Shown here one piece after another: positions 25,423 to 33,412 of a stretch of DNA of 64,000 bases. The position numbers were made by a program, and so were the translations under genes. Position 1 is the first letter of the stretch. The number at the start of each line of letters is the position of its first letter. Origin of the DNA: Kitasatospora aureofaciens (GTDB lineage: Bacteria > Actinomycetota > Actinomycetes > Streptomycetales > Streptomycetaceae); the NCBI GenBank assembly GCA_000720845.1, contig JODU01000003.1, forward strand, positions 186,001 to 250,000, given 5' to 3'. The notes beneath the pieces are model-generated. The model was given only the letters and a program-made list of their open reading frames with translations, searched no databases and had not been told where the DNA came from.

Positions 25423-27636
25423 ATGCCGCATCCCAGACCCTTGCGTCTCACCGCACTCGCCGCCGTCCTGGCCGCCGGACCGATCGCGCTGACCGCCGGC
25501 CCCGCGGCTGCCGTGACCGGCCCGGCGGCCTCCGACTCCGACACGACCCACGCCTACGCCGCCCAGATCATCGTCGGCGACCACGACCGCGGCTGCTCCG
25601 GCGTCCTGGTCGACAGCGACTGGCTGCTCACCGCCGCCAGTTGCTTCGCCGAGAACCCCGCCGAGAGCCTTACCGTGCCGGCCGGCAAGCCCGCCCTGAC
25701 CACCACGGCGACCATCGGCCGCGCCGACCTCACCGGCACCGGCGGCGCCGTCCGTACGGTCGTCGAGCTGGTGCCCCGCACCGACCGCGACGTGGTCCTG
25801 GCCCGGTTGAACCGCCCGGTCACCAACGTCACGCCGGTCGCACTGGCCACCGCCGCGCCCACCACGGGTGAGGAACTGACGCTGGCCGGCTACGGCCGCA
25901 GCAAGACCGAGTGGGCTCCGCTGAACCTGCACACCGGGGTCTTCTCGGTGGACGCCTCCTCCGCCACCACCGCGACGGTCACCGGCAAGGACGGTGCGGC
26001 CGCGTGCATGGGCGACACCGGTGGTCCGCTGGTGCGCACCGTGAACGGCGCCCAGCAGCTGGCCGCCCTGAGCAGTCGCTCATACCAGGGCGGTTGCTTC
26101 GGCATCGACGCCGCCGAGACGCGTACCGGAGGCGTGGTCTCCCGCGTCGACGACCTCGGCTCCTGGGTGGCGTCCAAGGCCGGGGCCAACCGGATCACCG
26201 ACTTCAACTGCGACGGCGTGGAGGACATAGCCGTCGCCGACCCGGAGGCCACCGTCGGTGGCGACGCCAAGGCGGGCCTGGTCCGCGTCGTCTACGGCGG
26301 GGGCAGGGGCACGGCCCAGATCGACCAGGACCTCGACTGGGTGCCGGGCGGCGCCGAGGCCAACGACCTCTTCGGGCAGTCCATCGACACCGTCGACTAC
26401 GACGAGGACGGCTGCACGGACCTGGCCGTCGGCACCCCGGGGGAGGACCTCGGTGACGCCGCGGACGCGGGCATGGCCGACGTCCTGTACGGCGCACCCG
26501 GCGGCATCGGCACCGGCGCCGTCAAGAACGCCCACTTCCAGCAGGCCACGGGCAACGGCTCCATCAGTGCCTCCACGCCGGAGAACGGTGACCTGATGGG
26601 GCAGGCGATGGTCGCCGGCACCACGGCCGCCGGCGAGCCCTTCGTCGTCATCGGCGTGCCCGGTGAGGGCCTGAGCGGTGCTGCCGGGGCCGGCGAGGCG
26701 TTCTATGTGCGAGGCGGCACCAACGTCTCCGTGCACCAGGACAAGCTGGACGTCCCCGGCGCGGTGGAGGCGAACGACGGCTTCGGCGCCGTGCTGGCCG
26801 CCGACGCCAACCACCTCGCCATCGGAGCGCCCGACGAGGCCATCGGAACCGACGCGGCCGCCGGCAACCTCGTGGTCTTCTCGCACACGCTGAACAGCGA
26901 GAAGCGGCCCACCCCGCTGTTCGGTCTCGACCAGGACCTGGACACCGTCTCCGGCGGTGCCGAGGCCGGGGACCGCTTCGGCGCCGCCCTGGCCCTCGCC
27001 CCGTACCGCCCGTCGGGGGCGGCGCGCGCCGACGAGTCGATCCTCGCGGTCGGTTCTCCGGGCGAGGCACTGAACGTGGACGGCGTCAGCAAGGCGGAGA
27101 CGGGCGGCGTCACCACCTTCCGGGTCACCGCGGCCGGCACCTACACGCAGCTCGACGGATACTCCTCGGGTACCGGTGAGGACGACGTCTCCGGCGCCTC
27201 CGAGGCCGGTGACCACTTCGGGTCCACGCTGACCGCCGTCAACACCGCGCCGCGTGCGGTGAGCACCGCGGCGACCATGAAGATGGCCGTCGGCATCCCG
27301 GACGAGGCCCTGGGCTCGGCGGCCAAGGCGGGCGCGGTGCACGTCTTCTCGATGCTGGGCTCGCCCGGCGCCAACGACAAGTGGATCGAGTCCGGCGACG
27401 GAGACGGCATTCCCGGCGCACCGGGCGCCAACCAGCGCCTCGGCTCGAGCATCCACTTCACCGGCACCCACCTGTACGTCGGCATGCCCTACGGTCCGAC
27501 CGCCACCGGCGCGCTGTACGCCCTGCCGATGTCCAACGTGACCCTTGGTGAGCCGAATGCCGCGCCCACCGTGTACCAGCCGGGTCAGGGCGGCCTCCCG
27601 GCCGCCGGTACGGCCTTCGGGCACGCGGCGAGGTAG
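25423..27636 (+). CDS. Secreted trypsin-fold (S1) pseudoprotease with FG-GAP repeats
   Basis: 737 aa; AAGGAG precedes the ATG. The signal peptide spans residues 1-30 (ALTAGPAAA end). Residues about 45-252 have the S1 chymotrypsin fold, but the catalytic positions are changed: LLTAASCF has Ser73 where TAAHC has its His, Asp123 is kept (RDVVLARL), and MGDTGGP has Thr199 where GDSGGP has Ser. Cysteines 58/74 and 195/225 fit the conserved disulfides. The rest (about 255-735) is FG-GAP/integrin-like beta-propeller repeats; calcium loops are visible in DFNCDG and DYDEDG. The protein is probably a non-catalytic surface-binding protein. The stop is 4 bases from the convergent gene. Confidence 0.85.
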   Translation: MPHPRPLRLTALAAVLAAGPIALTAGPAAAVTGPAASDSDTTHAYAAQIIVGDHDRGCSGVLVDSDWLLTAASCFAENPAESLTVPAGKPALTTTATIGRADLTGTGGAVRTVVELVPRTDRDVVLARLNRPVTNVTPVALATAAPTTGEELTLAGYGRSKTEWAPLNLHTGVFSVDASSATTATVTGKDGAAACMGDTGGPLVRTVNGAQQLAALSSRSYQGGCFGIDAAETRTGGVVSRVDDLGSWVASKAGANRITDFNCDGVEDIAVADPEATVGGDAKAGLVRVVYGGGRGTAQIDQDLDWVPGGAEANDLFGQSIDTVDYDEDGCTDLAVGTPGEDLGDAADAGMADVLYGAPGGIGTGAVKNAHFQQATGNGSISASTPENGDLMGQAMVAGTTAAGEPFVVIGVPGEGLSGAAGAGEAFYVRGGTNVSVHQDKLDVPGAVEANDGFGAVLAADANHLAIGAPDEAIGTDAAAGNLVVFSHTLNSEKRPTPLFGLDQDLDTVSGGAEAGDRFGAALALAPYRPSGAARADESILAVGSPGEALNVDGVSKAETGGVTTFRVTAAGTYTQLDGYSSGTGEDDVSGASEAGDHFGSTLTAVNTAPRAVSTAATMKMAVGIPDEALGSAAKAGAVHVFSMLGSPGANDKWIESGDGDGIPGAPGANQRLGSSIHFTGTHLYVGMPYGPTATGALYALPMSNVTLGEPNAAPTVYQPGQGGLPAAGTAFGHAAR

Positions 27637-27640
27637 TCGC

Positions 27641-28333
27641 TCAGCCTGATTCCTCCCAGCCGGCCGTGGCGTCCAGCGCCACGGCCGGCGCGTTTGCCGG
27701 GCGCGGCACGCCCGACGGTTCGAGCACGAAGAGCGCGACGTGCAGCAGGTCGGCACGGCCCCGGGCCGCCTCGGCGTACCCGGCGAGCGAGAAGTACACG
27801 GCCCGCGCCGACTCCGCCATGGCCGTCAGCCACAGGCACTCCACGTCCCGCACCGAGGCCGGGCCCACCGTCGGGTCGACCTGGACGACGATGCCGGGCG
27901 CGGCCAGTCCGATGCCGGACAGGGGACGCTGGTCGGCGCGGCGCACGTCCCGGTGGCCGAGGCCGCGCAGATACAGGACGGCGGCGGTGACCGCGTCGCG
28001 GGCGGTGCGGATCACGACGGCCCGGTGCGCCGGGACCCGTGAGCCCGGGGTGCGCCCGGACCGGCCGGTGGCGGCGGGGTCCACCGGCACGCACAGCACC
28101 GTCCCGCAGGGGCAGCCCAGCTCCGGCCGCGGCCACCGGCTCTCGGTCCCGCAGGCCGCGCAGCGCACCCCGATCCACTCCTCGTCCCACGCCCGGTGGG
28201 TGACCGCGGTCGCGTCCCCGCGCGGATCCAGCTCCGGGGCGACGGGCGCCCCGCACGCGCAGGGATACGACGGTGCCGTGTAGCGGTGCCGGCGCCCGCA
28301 GGCGGTGCAGCACACCGAGATGGTCTCGGACAT
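27641..28333 (-). CDS. Zinc-ribbon protein of unknown function
   Basis: 230 aa from the ATG at 28333; an ATG three codons upstream (28342) is closer to GAGAGGA and equally possible. The first 85 residues contain four Cys clusters: CCTAC, CAC, CAAC and CPC, forming two likely zinc ribbons. The remainder is a mixed alpha/beta region with AVVIRTARDAVTAAVLYLRGLG that could be a restriction-endonuclease-like core, but I see no clear catalytic set. No family named. It is divergent from gcl, 150 bases away, and its 3' end contains a hairpin that can terminate the convergent protease gene. Confidence 0.6.
   Translation of the reverse strand: MSETISVCCTACGRRHRYTAPSYPCACGAPVAPELDPRGDATAVTHRAWDEEWIGVRCAACGTESRWPRPELGCPCGTVLCVPVDPAATGRSGRTPGSRVPAHRAVVIRTARDAVTAAVLYLRGLGHRDVRRADQRPLSGIGLAAPGIVVQVDPTVGPASVRDVECLWLTAMAESARAVYFSLAGYAEAARGRADLLHVALFVLEPSGVPRPANAPAVALDATAGWEESG
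27659..27689. terminator. Hairpin terminator embedded in a coding 3' end
   Basis: A perfect 13-bp stem (27659-27671 with 27677-27689) with a 5-base loop. It lies inside the last 17 codons of the minus-strand zinc-ribbon gene but just after the plus-strand protease stop, so it can serve both convergent transcripts. Confidence 0.6.
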
Positions 28334-28382
28334 GACCCCCATCGTCCTCTCTTGACGGTCCCCGGCCGCCCACTTACATTAC

Positions 28383-28418
28383 TTCCAGATCGTAGAAAAC
28401 AAATTTCGCTATACGGAA
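28383..28418. promoter_or_regulatory. Paired 15-bp operators upstream of gcl
   Basis: Two sites, 28383-28397 (TTCCAGATCGTAGAA) and 28404-28418 (TTTCGCTATACGGAA), are centred 21 bp apart. They match the perfect palindrome TTCCGTA-T-TACGGAA before hyi and a similar pair before the catalase gene. Likely sites for an IclR-type AllR-like regulator of glyoxylate genes (inference). Confidence 0.6.
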
Positions 28419-28489
28419 GTTGCTACGGACGAAGCTCACCGCGGGGCGCGACGGGAGTGCGAATCCGACAGCCGGATCAGGAGTACTCG

Positions 28490-30274
28490 ATGGCTCGTAT
28501 GACCGCTGCCCGAGCGGCAGTTGAGATCCTCAAGCGCGAGGGCGTCACCGACGCGTTCGGTGTGCCCGGTGCGGCGATCAACCCCTTCTACGCGGCGCTC
28601 AAGGCATCCGGCGGCGTCCAGCACACCCTCGCCCGGCACGTCGAGGGCGCCTCGCACATGGCCGAGGGCTACACCCGCACCCACCCCGGCAACATCGGCG
28701 TGTGCATCGGCACCTCCGGCCCGGCCGGCACCGACATGATCACCGGTCTGTACTCGGCGACCGGCGACTCGATCCCGATCCTGTGCATCACCGGCCAGGC
28801 GCCGACCGCGGTGATCCACAAGGAGGACTTCCAGGCCGTCGACATCGCCTCGATCGCCAAGCCGGTGACCAAGATGGCGGTCACCGTCCTGGAGGCCGCG
28901 CAGGTCCCCGGCGTCTTCCAGCAGGCCTTCCACCTGATGCGCTCCGGCCGCCCCGGCCCGGTCCTGATCGACCTGCCGATCGACGTCCAGACGACGGAGA
29001 TCGAGTTCGACCCGGAGACCTACGAGCCGCTCCCGGTCTACCGGCCGGTCGCCAGCCGCGCCCAGATCGAGAAGGCGATCGGCCTGCTCAACGCGGCCGA
29101 GCGCCCGCTGATCGTGGCCGGCGGCGGCGTCATCAACGCCGACGCCGCCGACCTGCTCGTGGAGTTCGCCGAGCTGACCGGCACCCCGGTCGTGCCGACC
29201 CTGATGGGCTGGGGCATCCTGCCCGACGACCACGAGCTGAACGCCGGCATGGTCGGCCTGCAGACCTCGCACCGCTACGGCAACGCGACCTTCCTGGAGT
29301 CCGACTTCGTCCTCGGCATCGGCAACCGCTGGGCCAACCGCCACACCGGCAAGCTGGACGTCTACACGGCCGGCCGCAAGTTCGTCCACGTCGACGTCGA
29401 GCCGACCCAGATCGGCAAGATCTTCGCCCCGGACTACGGCATCGCCTCCGACGCCAAGGCGGCCCTGGAGCTGTTCGTCGAGGTCGCGCGCGAGCTGAAG
29501 GCGGCCGGCGAGCTGCCCGACCGCTCTCAGTGGGCCGCCTCCGCCCAGGAGCGCAAGGCCACCCTCCAGCGCCGTACGCACTTCGACGACATCCCGATCA
29601 AGCCGCAGCGCGTCTACGAGGAGATGAACAAGGCCTTCGGACCGGAGACCCGGTACGTCTCCACCATCGGCCTCTCCCAGATCGCCGGCGCCCAGATGCT
29701 GCACGTCTACCGGCCGCGGCACTGGATCAACTGCGGCCAGGCAGGACCGCTCGGCTGGACCGTCCCGGCGGCCCTCGGCGTCGCCAAGGCCGACCCGGAC
29801 GCCCAGGTCGTGGCGCTCTCCGGCGACTACGACTTCCAGTTCATGCTGGAGGAACTGGCCGTCGGCGCGCAGCACAAGATCCCGTACGTGCACGTGCTGG
29901 TCAACAACTCCTACCTGGGCCTGATCCGCCAGGCGCAGCGGGCGTTCGAGATCGACTTCCAGGTCAACCTGGAGTTCGAGAACATCAACTCGCCCGAGCT
30001 GGGCGTCTACGGCGTCGACCACGTCAAGGTCGCCGAGGGCCTGGGCTGCAAGGCGATCCGGGTGACCGACCCGAACGAGCTGGGCGCGGCCCTGGAGCAG
30101 GCCAAGAAGCTGGCCGCCGAGCACCGGGTGCCGGTCGTCGTCGAGGCGATCCTGGAGCGCGTCACCAACATCTCCATGTCCGGCACGAACGACATCTCCA
30201 ACGTGGTGGAGTTCGAGGAGGTGGCGACCGAACCGGGCCACGCCCCCACCGCGATCAAGCCGCTGAAGGTCTGA
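28490..30274 (+). CDS. gcl: Glyoxylate carboligase
   Basis: 594 aa thiamine-diphosphate enzyme that joins two glyoxylates to tartronate semialdehyde and CO2 in the allantoin/glyoxylate pathway. ARHVEGASHMAEGY near residue 48 has Val51 in place of the ThDP-activating Glu, the diagnostic feature of Gcl. GDYDFQFMLEELAVGAQHKIP near 445 is the ThDP/Mg site. Length matches E. coli Gcl. CAGGAGTACTCG precedes the ATG. A pair of glyoxylate-type operators lies 70-110 bases upstream and a strong hairpin terminator follows, so it is a single-gene unit. Partners hyi and gar are encoded 4 kb away on the other strand. Confidence 0.95.
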   Translation: MARMTAARAAVEILKREGVTDAFGVPGAAINPFYAALKASGGVQHTLARHVEGASHMAEGYTRTHPGNIGVCIGTSGPAGTDMITGLYSATGDSIPILCITGQAPTAVIHKEDFQAVDIASIAKPVTKMAVTVLEAAQVPGVFQQAFHLMRSGRPGPVLIDLPIDVQTTEIEFDPETYEPLPVYRPVASRAQIEKAIGLLNAAERPLIVAGGGVINADAADLLVEFAELTGTPVVPTLMGWGILPDDHELNAGMVGLQTSHRYGNATFLESDFVLGIGNRWANRHTGKLDVYTAGRKFVHVDVEPTQIGKIFAPDYGIASDAKAALELFVEVARELKAAGELPDRSQWAASAQERKATLQRRTHFDDIPIKPQRVYEEMNKAFGPETRYVSTIGLSQIAGAQMLHVYRPRHWINCGQAGPLGWTVPAALGVAKADPDAQVVALSGDYDFQFMLEELAVGAQHKIPYVHVLVNNSYLGLIRQAQRAFEIDFQVNLEFENINSPELGVYGVDHVKVAEGLGCKAIRVTDPNELGAALEQAKKLAAEHRVPVVVEAILERVTNISMSGTNDISNVVEFEEVATEPGHAPTAIKPLKV

Positions 30275-30296
30275 CCCCTTCGGCTCGCTGAGCGTC

Positions 30297-30333
30297 GAGA
30301 GCGGCCCGCCCCTCCACGGGGCGGGCCGCTCTC
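30297..30333. terminator. Terminator after gcl
   Basis: A perfect 16-bp stem (30297-30312 with 30318-30333) and a 5-base loop, 23 bases after the gcl stop. It also lies close to the 3' end of the convergent gene at 30346, so it can act in both directions. Confidence 0.8.
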
Positions 30334-30345
30334 GTGTGCGCGGGC

Positions 30346-30996
30346 TCAGTCGGTGCCGCCGCCCCCGCCCGAGCCGCCGCCGACGTGGTCGCCGTGGTCC
30401 GTGCCGCCGCCCCAGGCGCCCGAGACCGAGTCCTCGTACTCGTCGCGCCATCTCGGGAACCTGCCGCGGCCCAGGGAGAAGCGGACTCCCCCGGACGGCG
30501 CGCCGTCCGGGGCCGCCAGCCCGGTGCGCAGCGCGAAGCGCGGCAGGAGCAGGCGCAGGGCGGCGTCGCCGTGCAGGGCGACCGCGAGCAGGGTGTCGTC
30601 GTCCGTCAGCCCGTGCCTGGCGGCGGGCAGCGGGTGCCGTTCCCGCCACAGCTCCACGCGCCGGCGGGCGCCGCGGGTCGGTCTCAGCCAGGGGTGCCCC
30701 AGCAGCCCGCCCTCCGCGAGCGGGATGCGCGTCAGGGCAACGGCGAGGCGCACGTCCGGGTGCCGGACCAGTTCCCGGGCGGTGAGCGGTTCGTGCAGGC
30801 AGTCCAGCACGGTCCCCTCGAACGGCCCCAGGTCCTCCGGCTCCGGCCCGGACGCGATCAGCGTCCTGCGCGGCCCGTTCTCGACGGCGCCCAGCAGGTG
30901 CAGGGCTACCAGCGCCACCGTCACGGCGGCCGGTGGTCCGCCGCCCAGCAGTGCGATCTGGTGCGGCTCCCACTCGATGTCCGTGCCACCGTCCAC
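30346..30996 (-). CDS. TIGR04222-like domain protein
   Basis: 216 aa from a GTG at 30996-30994 preceded by a GGGGGGTGG tract; upstream codons look non-coding. The N-terminus EPHQIALLGGGPPAAVTVALVALHLLGAVE matches the opening of TIGR04222 proteins, in which a domain that counts rows and lengths of a repeated helix pair is followed by a membrane segment and a Gly/Cys-rich tail. Here the middle carries two copies of an LAEGGLLGHPWLRP-type unit, no strong membrane helix is visible, and the tail is Gly-rich without Cys. Function unknown. Convergent with gcl. Confidence 0.6.
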   Translation of the reverse strand: MDGGTDIEWEPHQIALLGGGPPAAVTVALVALHLLGAVENGPRRTLIASGPEPEDLGPFEGTVLDCLHEPLTARELVRHPDVRLAVALTRIPLAEGGLLGHPWLRPTRGARRRVELWRERHPLPAARHGLTDDDTLLAVALHGDAALRLLLPRFALRTGLAAPDGAPSGGVRFSLGRGRFPRWRDEYEDSVSGAWGGGTDHGDHVGGGSGGGGGTD

Positions 30997-31064
30997 GACA
31001 CCACCCCCCGTGCGCCCCGTGTTGTGCCGGGGTTGTGCCCGCTGCGGGGGACTCCTACGCGCGT

Positions 31065-31316
31065 TCAGTCGCCGTGGTGCTCGTGGTGCTCGTGCAGGCC
31101 CGGCCAGTCCTCCGGGCCGCCGCCCTGCCACTCGACCAGGTCGCTGTCCTCCACGTCGGTGACGTACAGGTCGGCCAGCCGCAGCAGTTCGGCGACGTCG
31201 TCGATGTGCGAGGCGACGCCCAGGGTCTCCTCACCGGAGGTGACCCGGCGGGAGCCGTCCAGGGCGGGGGAGTGGACCACGATGTGCGGATGCTCGGGTG
31301 GGTGTGCCGTTGCCAT
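31065..31316 (-). CDS. Small conserved-looking hypothetical protein
   Basis: 83 aa from the ATG at 31316-31314, with TGGAGG close upstream. Acidic protein with a VASHIDDVAELLRLADLYVTDVEDSDLVEW core and a His-rich tail (HEHHEHHGD) that could bind metal. No family recognised. Its 3' end is 68 bases from the start of the TIGR04222-like gene on the same strand, so the two may be co-transcribed. Confidence 0.5.
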   Translation of the reverse strand: MATAHPPEHPHIVVHSPALDGSRRVTSGEETLGVASHIDDVAELLRLADLYVTDVEDSDLVEWQGGGPEDWPGLHEHHEHHGD

Positions 31317-31360
31317 GCCTCCAGGCTGCTGCGCGGGAGCGGAATCCGCACCCGGTGAAC

Positions 31361-31408
31361 GCCGAGCAGCGCCGGATGCGGGACCGTCCGCATCCGGCGC
31401 TGCTCGGC
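31361..31408. terminator. 21-bp perfect inverted repeat (hairpin)
   Basis: Arms 31361-31381 and 31388-31408 are perfectly complementary over 21 bp with a 6-base loop. It lies upstream of the small hypothetical gene and downstream of the catalase gene, both on the minus strand. A rho-independent terminator is the simplest reading. Confidence 0.65.
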
Positions 31409-31445
31409 CGGTGAAGGTTCTCGGTGGGAGCACCTCACGTGGTGT

Positions 31446-31497
31446 CCGTCCGGCGGCGCGAGGCTGGGCGCGACAGGTCGTTCGCGCCGCCGGACGG
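31446..31497. repeat. 16-bp perfect inverted repeat with 20-base loop
   Basis: Arms 31446-31461 and 31482-31497 match perfectly. It is the second large hairpin in the catalase 3' region and may be a further terminator or an RNA-stabilising structure. Confidence 0.55.
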
Positions 31498-31755
31498 GGT
31501 CTTGGGGGCCTCTTCCACGAAGAGGCGGGTGGCTGGGACCGCGGCGGTGCGACGGGCCGGAACGGCTCCTCCCCTCAGGTCGTAGGAGGAGCGTCCGTGC
31601 CCTTCACCACCGCACTGGCTCGCAGGCCGCCGCGGTCCTCGCCCTGCCCGCGCCGGCACCTGGCGGTCACCCCTCATCCGGGCCGCTCCGGTGCCTGCGC
31701 GGGCCGCGCACACGGCCCCGGCCTCCCCGCCGGGTTCCGTGCGCGAGCCGGTGGA
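31498..31755. other. Gap without a convincing gene
   Basis: No intact gene is supported here. On the plus strand a GTG near 31597 behind GGAGGAG opens a frame whose three frames in turn give short hydrophobic or Ala-rich stretches reminiscent of a secretion signal, then run into the antisense of catalase. This could be a decayed secreted-protein gene, or chance. The opposite frame (31435-31713) is Arg/Gly-rich and looks like a shadow. Confidence 0.3.
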
Positions 31756-33219
31756 TCAGTCCTCGCGCAGGGCGCGGACCGCCTCCTCCACGCGCTTGCC
31801 GTACTCGGGGTCGGCGGCGTGGAAGTGCGCGAGGTTCTTCTCTACGACGTCGTTGCGGGACACCTGGGACAGGCCGCCGGCGAGGTTGGCGACCAGCCGC
31901 TGCTTCTCGTCCTCGCTCATCAGCCGGTACAGCGCACCGGCCTGTACGAAGGGGTCGTCCTTGGTGTGCAGCGGCGCCTCGTGGGTGCCGGTGTGGCCGG
32001 ACACGGGGAGCGGGGCCGCCAGCGGACGGCCGGTCTCGACCGGGCCGTCGTAGGAGTTCGGCTCGTAGTTCTTGGCGTGCCGGCCCTGCGCGTTGGACGC
32101 CATCAGGCCGTCGCGGCCGTAGTTGGCGGCGCCGCCGGGCACGGCCTTCGGGGCGTTCACCGCGAGCTGGGTGTGGTTGACGCCCAGGCGGTAGCGGTGG
32201 GCGTCCGCGTAGGCGAACAGACGGCCCTGGAGCATCTTGTCGGGCGAGGGTCCGATGCCCGGGACGAAGTTGTTCGGGGAGAAGGCGGCCTGCTCGACCT
32301 CCGCGAAGACGTTGTCCGGGTTGCGGTCGAGCACCAGCCGGCCCACCCGCTTGAGCGGGTAGTCGGCGTGCGGCCACACCTTGGTCACGTCGAACGGGTT
32401 GAAGCGGTAGTTCGCCGCGTCGGCCACCGGCATCAGCTGCACATGCAGCGTCCAGGACGGGTACACGCCCCGCTCGATCGCCTGCACCAGGTCCGTCTGG
32501 TGCGAGGTCGGGTCCTCGCCCGCGAGCTTCGCGGCCTCGTCCGCGGTCAGGCAGCGGATGCCCTGGTCGGTCTTGAAGTGGTACTTGACGAAGAAGGACT
32601 CGCCCTTGGCGTTCGTCCACTGGTAGGTGTGCGAGCCGAAGCCGTCCATGTGGCGGTAGGACGCCGGGATGCCGCGGTCGCCCATCAGCCAGGTCACCTG
32701 GTGCGTGGCCTCGGGCGAGTGCGCCCAGAAGTCGAAGACGTTGTCCGGCTCCTGACGGCCCGTGAACGGGTCGCGCTTCTGCGAGTGGATGAAGTCGGGG
32801 AACTTGATCGGGTCCTTGATGAAGAACACCGGGGTGTTGTTGCCGACGAGGTCGTAGTTGCCCTCCTCGGTGTAGAACTTCACCGCGAAGCCGCGCGGGT
32901 CGCGGACCGCGTCCGCGCCGCCGAGGGAGTCGGCCACCGTGGAGAAGCGCAGGAAGACCTCGGTGCGCTTGCCGACCGTGTTCAGGAAGTCGGCGTGCGT
33001 GAAGCCGCTGACGTCGTCGGTCACCTCGAAGTGGCCGTAGGCGCCGGAGCCGCGGGCGTGCACCACGCGCTCCGGGATGCGCTCCCGGTTGAAGCGGGCG
33101 AGCTTCTCGATGAGGTGCTGGTCCTGGATCAGGAGCGGGCCGCCGATGCCGGCGGAAGCGGAGTTCTGGTTGTCGGCGACCGGGGCACCGGACTCGGTGG
33201 TGAGCACGCGCTGCGACAT
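31756..33219 (-). CDS. Monofunctional haem catalase
   Basis: 487 aa, a small-subunit (clade 3-like) catalase that decomposes hydrogen peroxide in the cytoplasm. The distal catalytic His is in RVVHARGSGAYG (H54), the Asn in DLVGNNTPVFF (N127), and the proximal haem ligand in RLFAYADAHRYRLG (Tyr337, with Arg333). GGAAGG lies 6 bases before the ATG. The promoter region carries a pair of the TTCCG-type operators found at gcl and hyi, plus a TCAACA-N3-TGTTGA site shared with the uraD-uricase operon. That suggests it clears the peroxide made by uricase (inference). Confidence 0.95.
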   Translation of the reverse strand: MSQRVLTTESGAPVADNQNSASAGIGGPLLIQDQHLIEKLARFNRERIPERVVHARGSGAYGHFEVTDDVSGFTHADFLNTVGKRTEVFLRFSTVADSLGGADAVRDPRGFAVKFYTEEGNYDLVGNNTPVFFIKDPIKFPDFIHSQKRDPFTGRQEPDNVFDFWAHSPEATHQVTWLMGDRGIPASYRHMDGFGSHTYQWTNAKGESFFVKYHFKTDQGIRCLTADEAAKLAGEDPTSHQTDLVQAIERGVYPSWTLHVQLMPVADAANYRFNPFDVTKVWPHADYPLKRVGRLVLDRNPDNVFAEVEQAAFSPNNFVPGIGPSPDKMLQGRLFAYADAHRYRLGVNHTQLAVNAPKAVPGGAANYGRDGLMASNAQGRHAKNYEPNSYDGPVETGRPLAAPLPVSGHTGTHEAPLHTKDDPFVQAGALYRLMSEDEKQRLVANLAGGLSQVSRNDVVEKNLAHFHAADPEYGKRVEEAVRALRED

Positions 33220-33245
33220 CGTGGACCTTCCGTGACCTGCTGAGC

Positions 33246-33281
33246 GAGGGTTCAGCGGAAACTTGTTTCCGCTTCGTGGAG
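33246..33281. promoter_or_regulatory. Paired glyoxylate-type operators upstream of catalase
   Basis: 33267-33281 (TTCCGCTTCGTGGAG) and 33246-33260 (ending GCGGAA) are centred 21 bp apart, as at gcl and hyi. They also create a perfect AGCGGAAA-CTTG-TTTCCGCT palindrome at 33254-33273. They lie 27-62 bases before the catalase start codon. Confidence 0.6.
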
Positions 33282-33304
33282 CCTAGATTTGAGACAGTGG
33301 CACG

Positions 33305-33319
33305 TCAACAGTTTGTTGA
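33305..33319. promoter_or_regulatory. TCAACA-GTT-TGTTGA operator
   Basis: A perfect 6-3-6 palindrome upstream of the catalase gene. The same TCAACA-N3-TGTTGA arrangement occurs at 36049-36063 before uraD. Shared regulator inferred, identity unknown. Confidence 0.6.
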
Positions 33320-33412
33320 AGCGGGTTGACGTGGTTCCGGGTGGCGCCGCCGCTCGGGCGCGACAGGACAGGTGTCAGCGGCGGCGCCACCCGGAGATCC
33401 AGGGGCGGTGCG

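Noticed and set aside
25423..27636. Active serine protease
   Set aside because: Two of three catalytic positions are substituted (Ser73 for His, Thr199 for Ser); treated as a pseudoprotease.
31435..31713. 92-aa minus-strand ORF after catalase
   Set aside because: Arg/Gly-rich, overlaps a perfect hairpin, no start signals.
30334..33243. 969-aa plus-strand open frame
   Set aside because: Antisense of catalase and two small genes; composition not protein-like.
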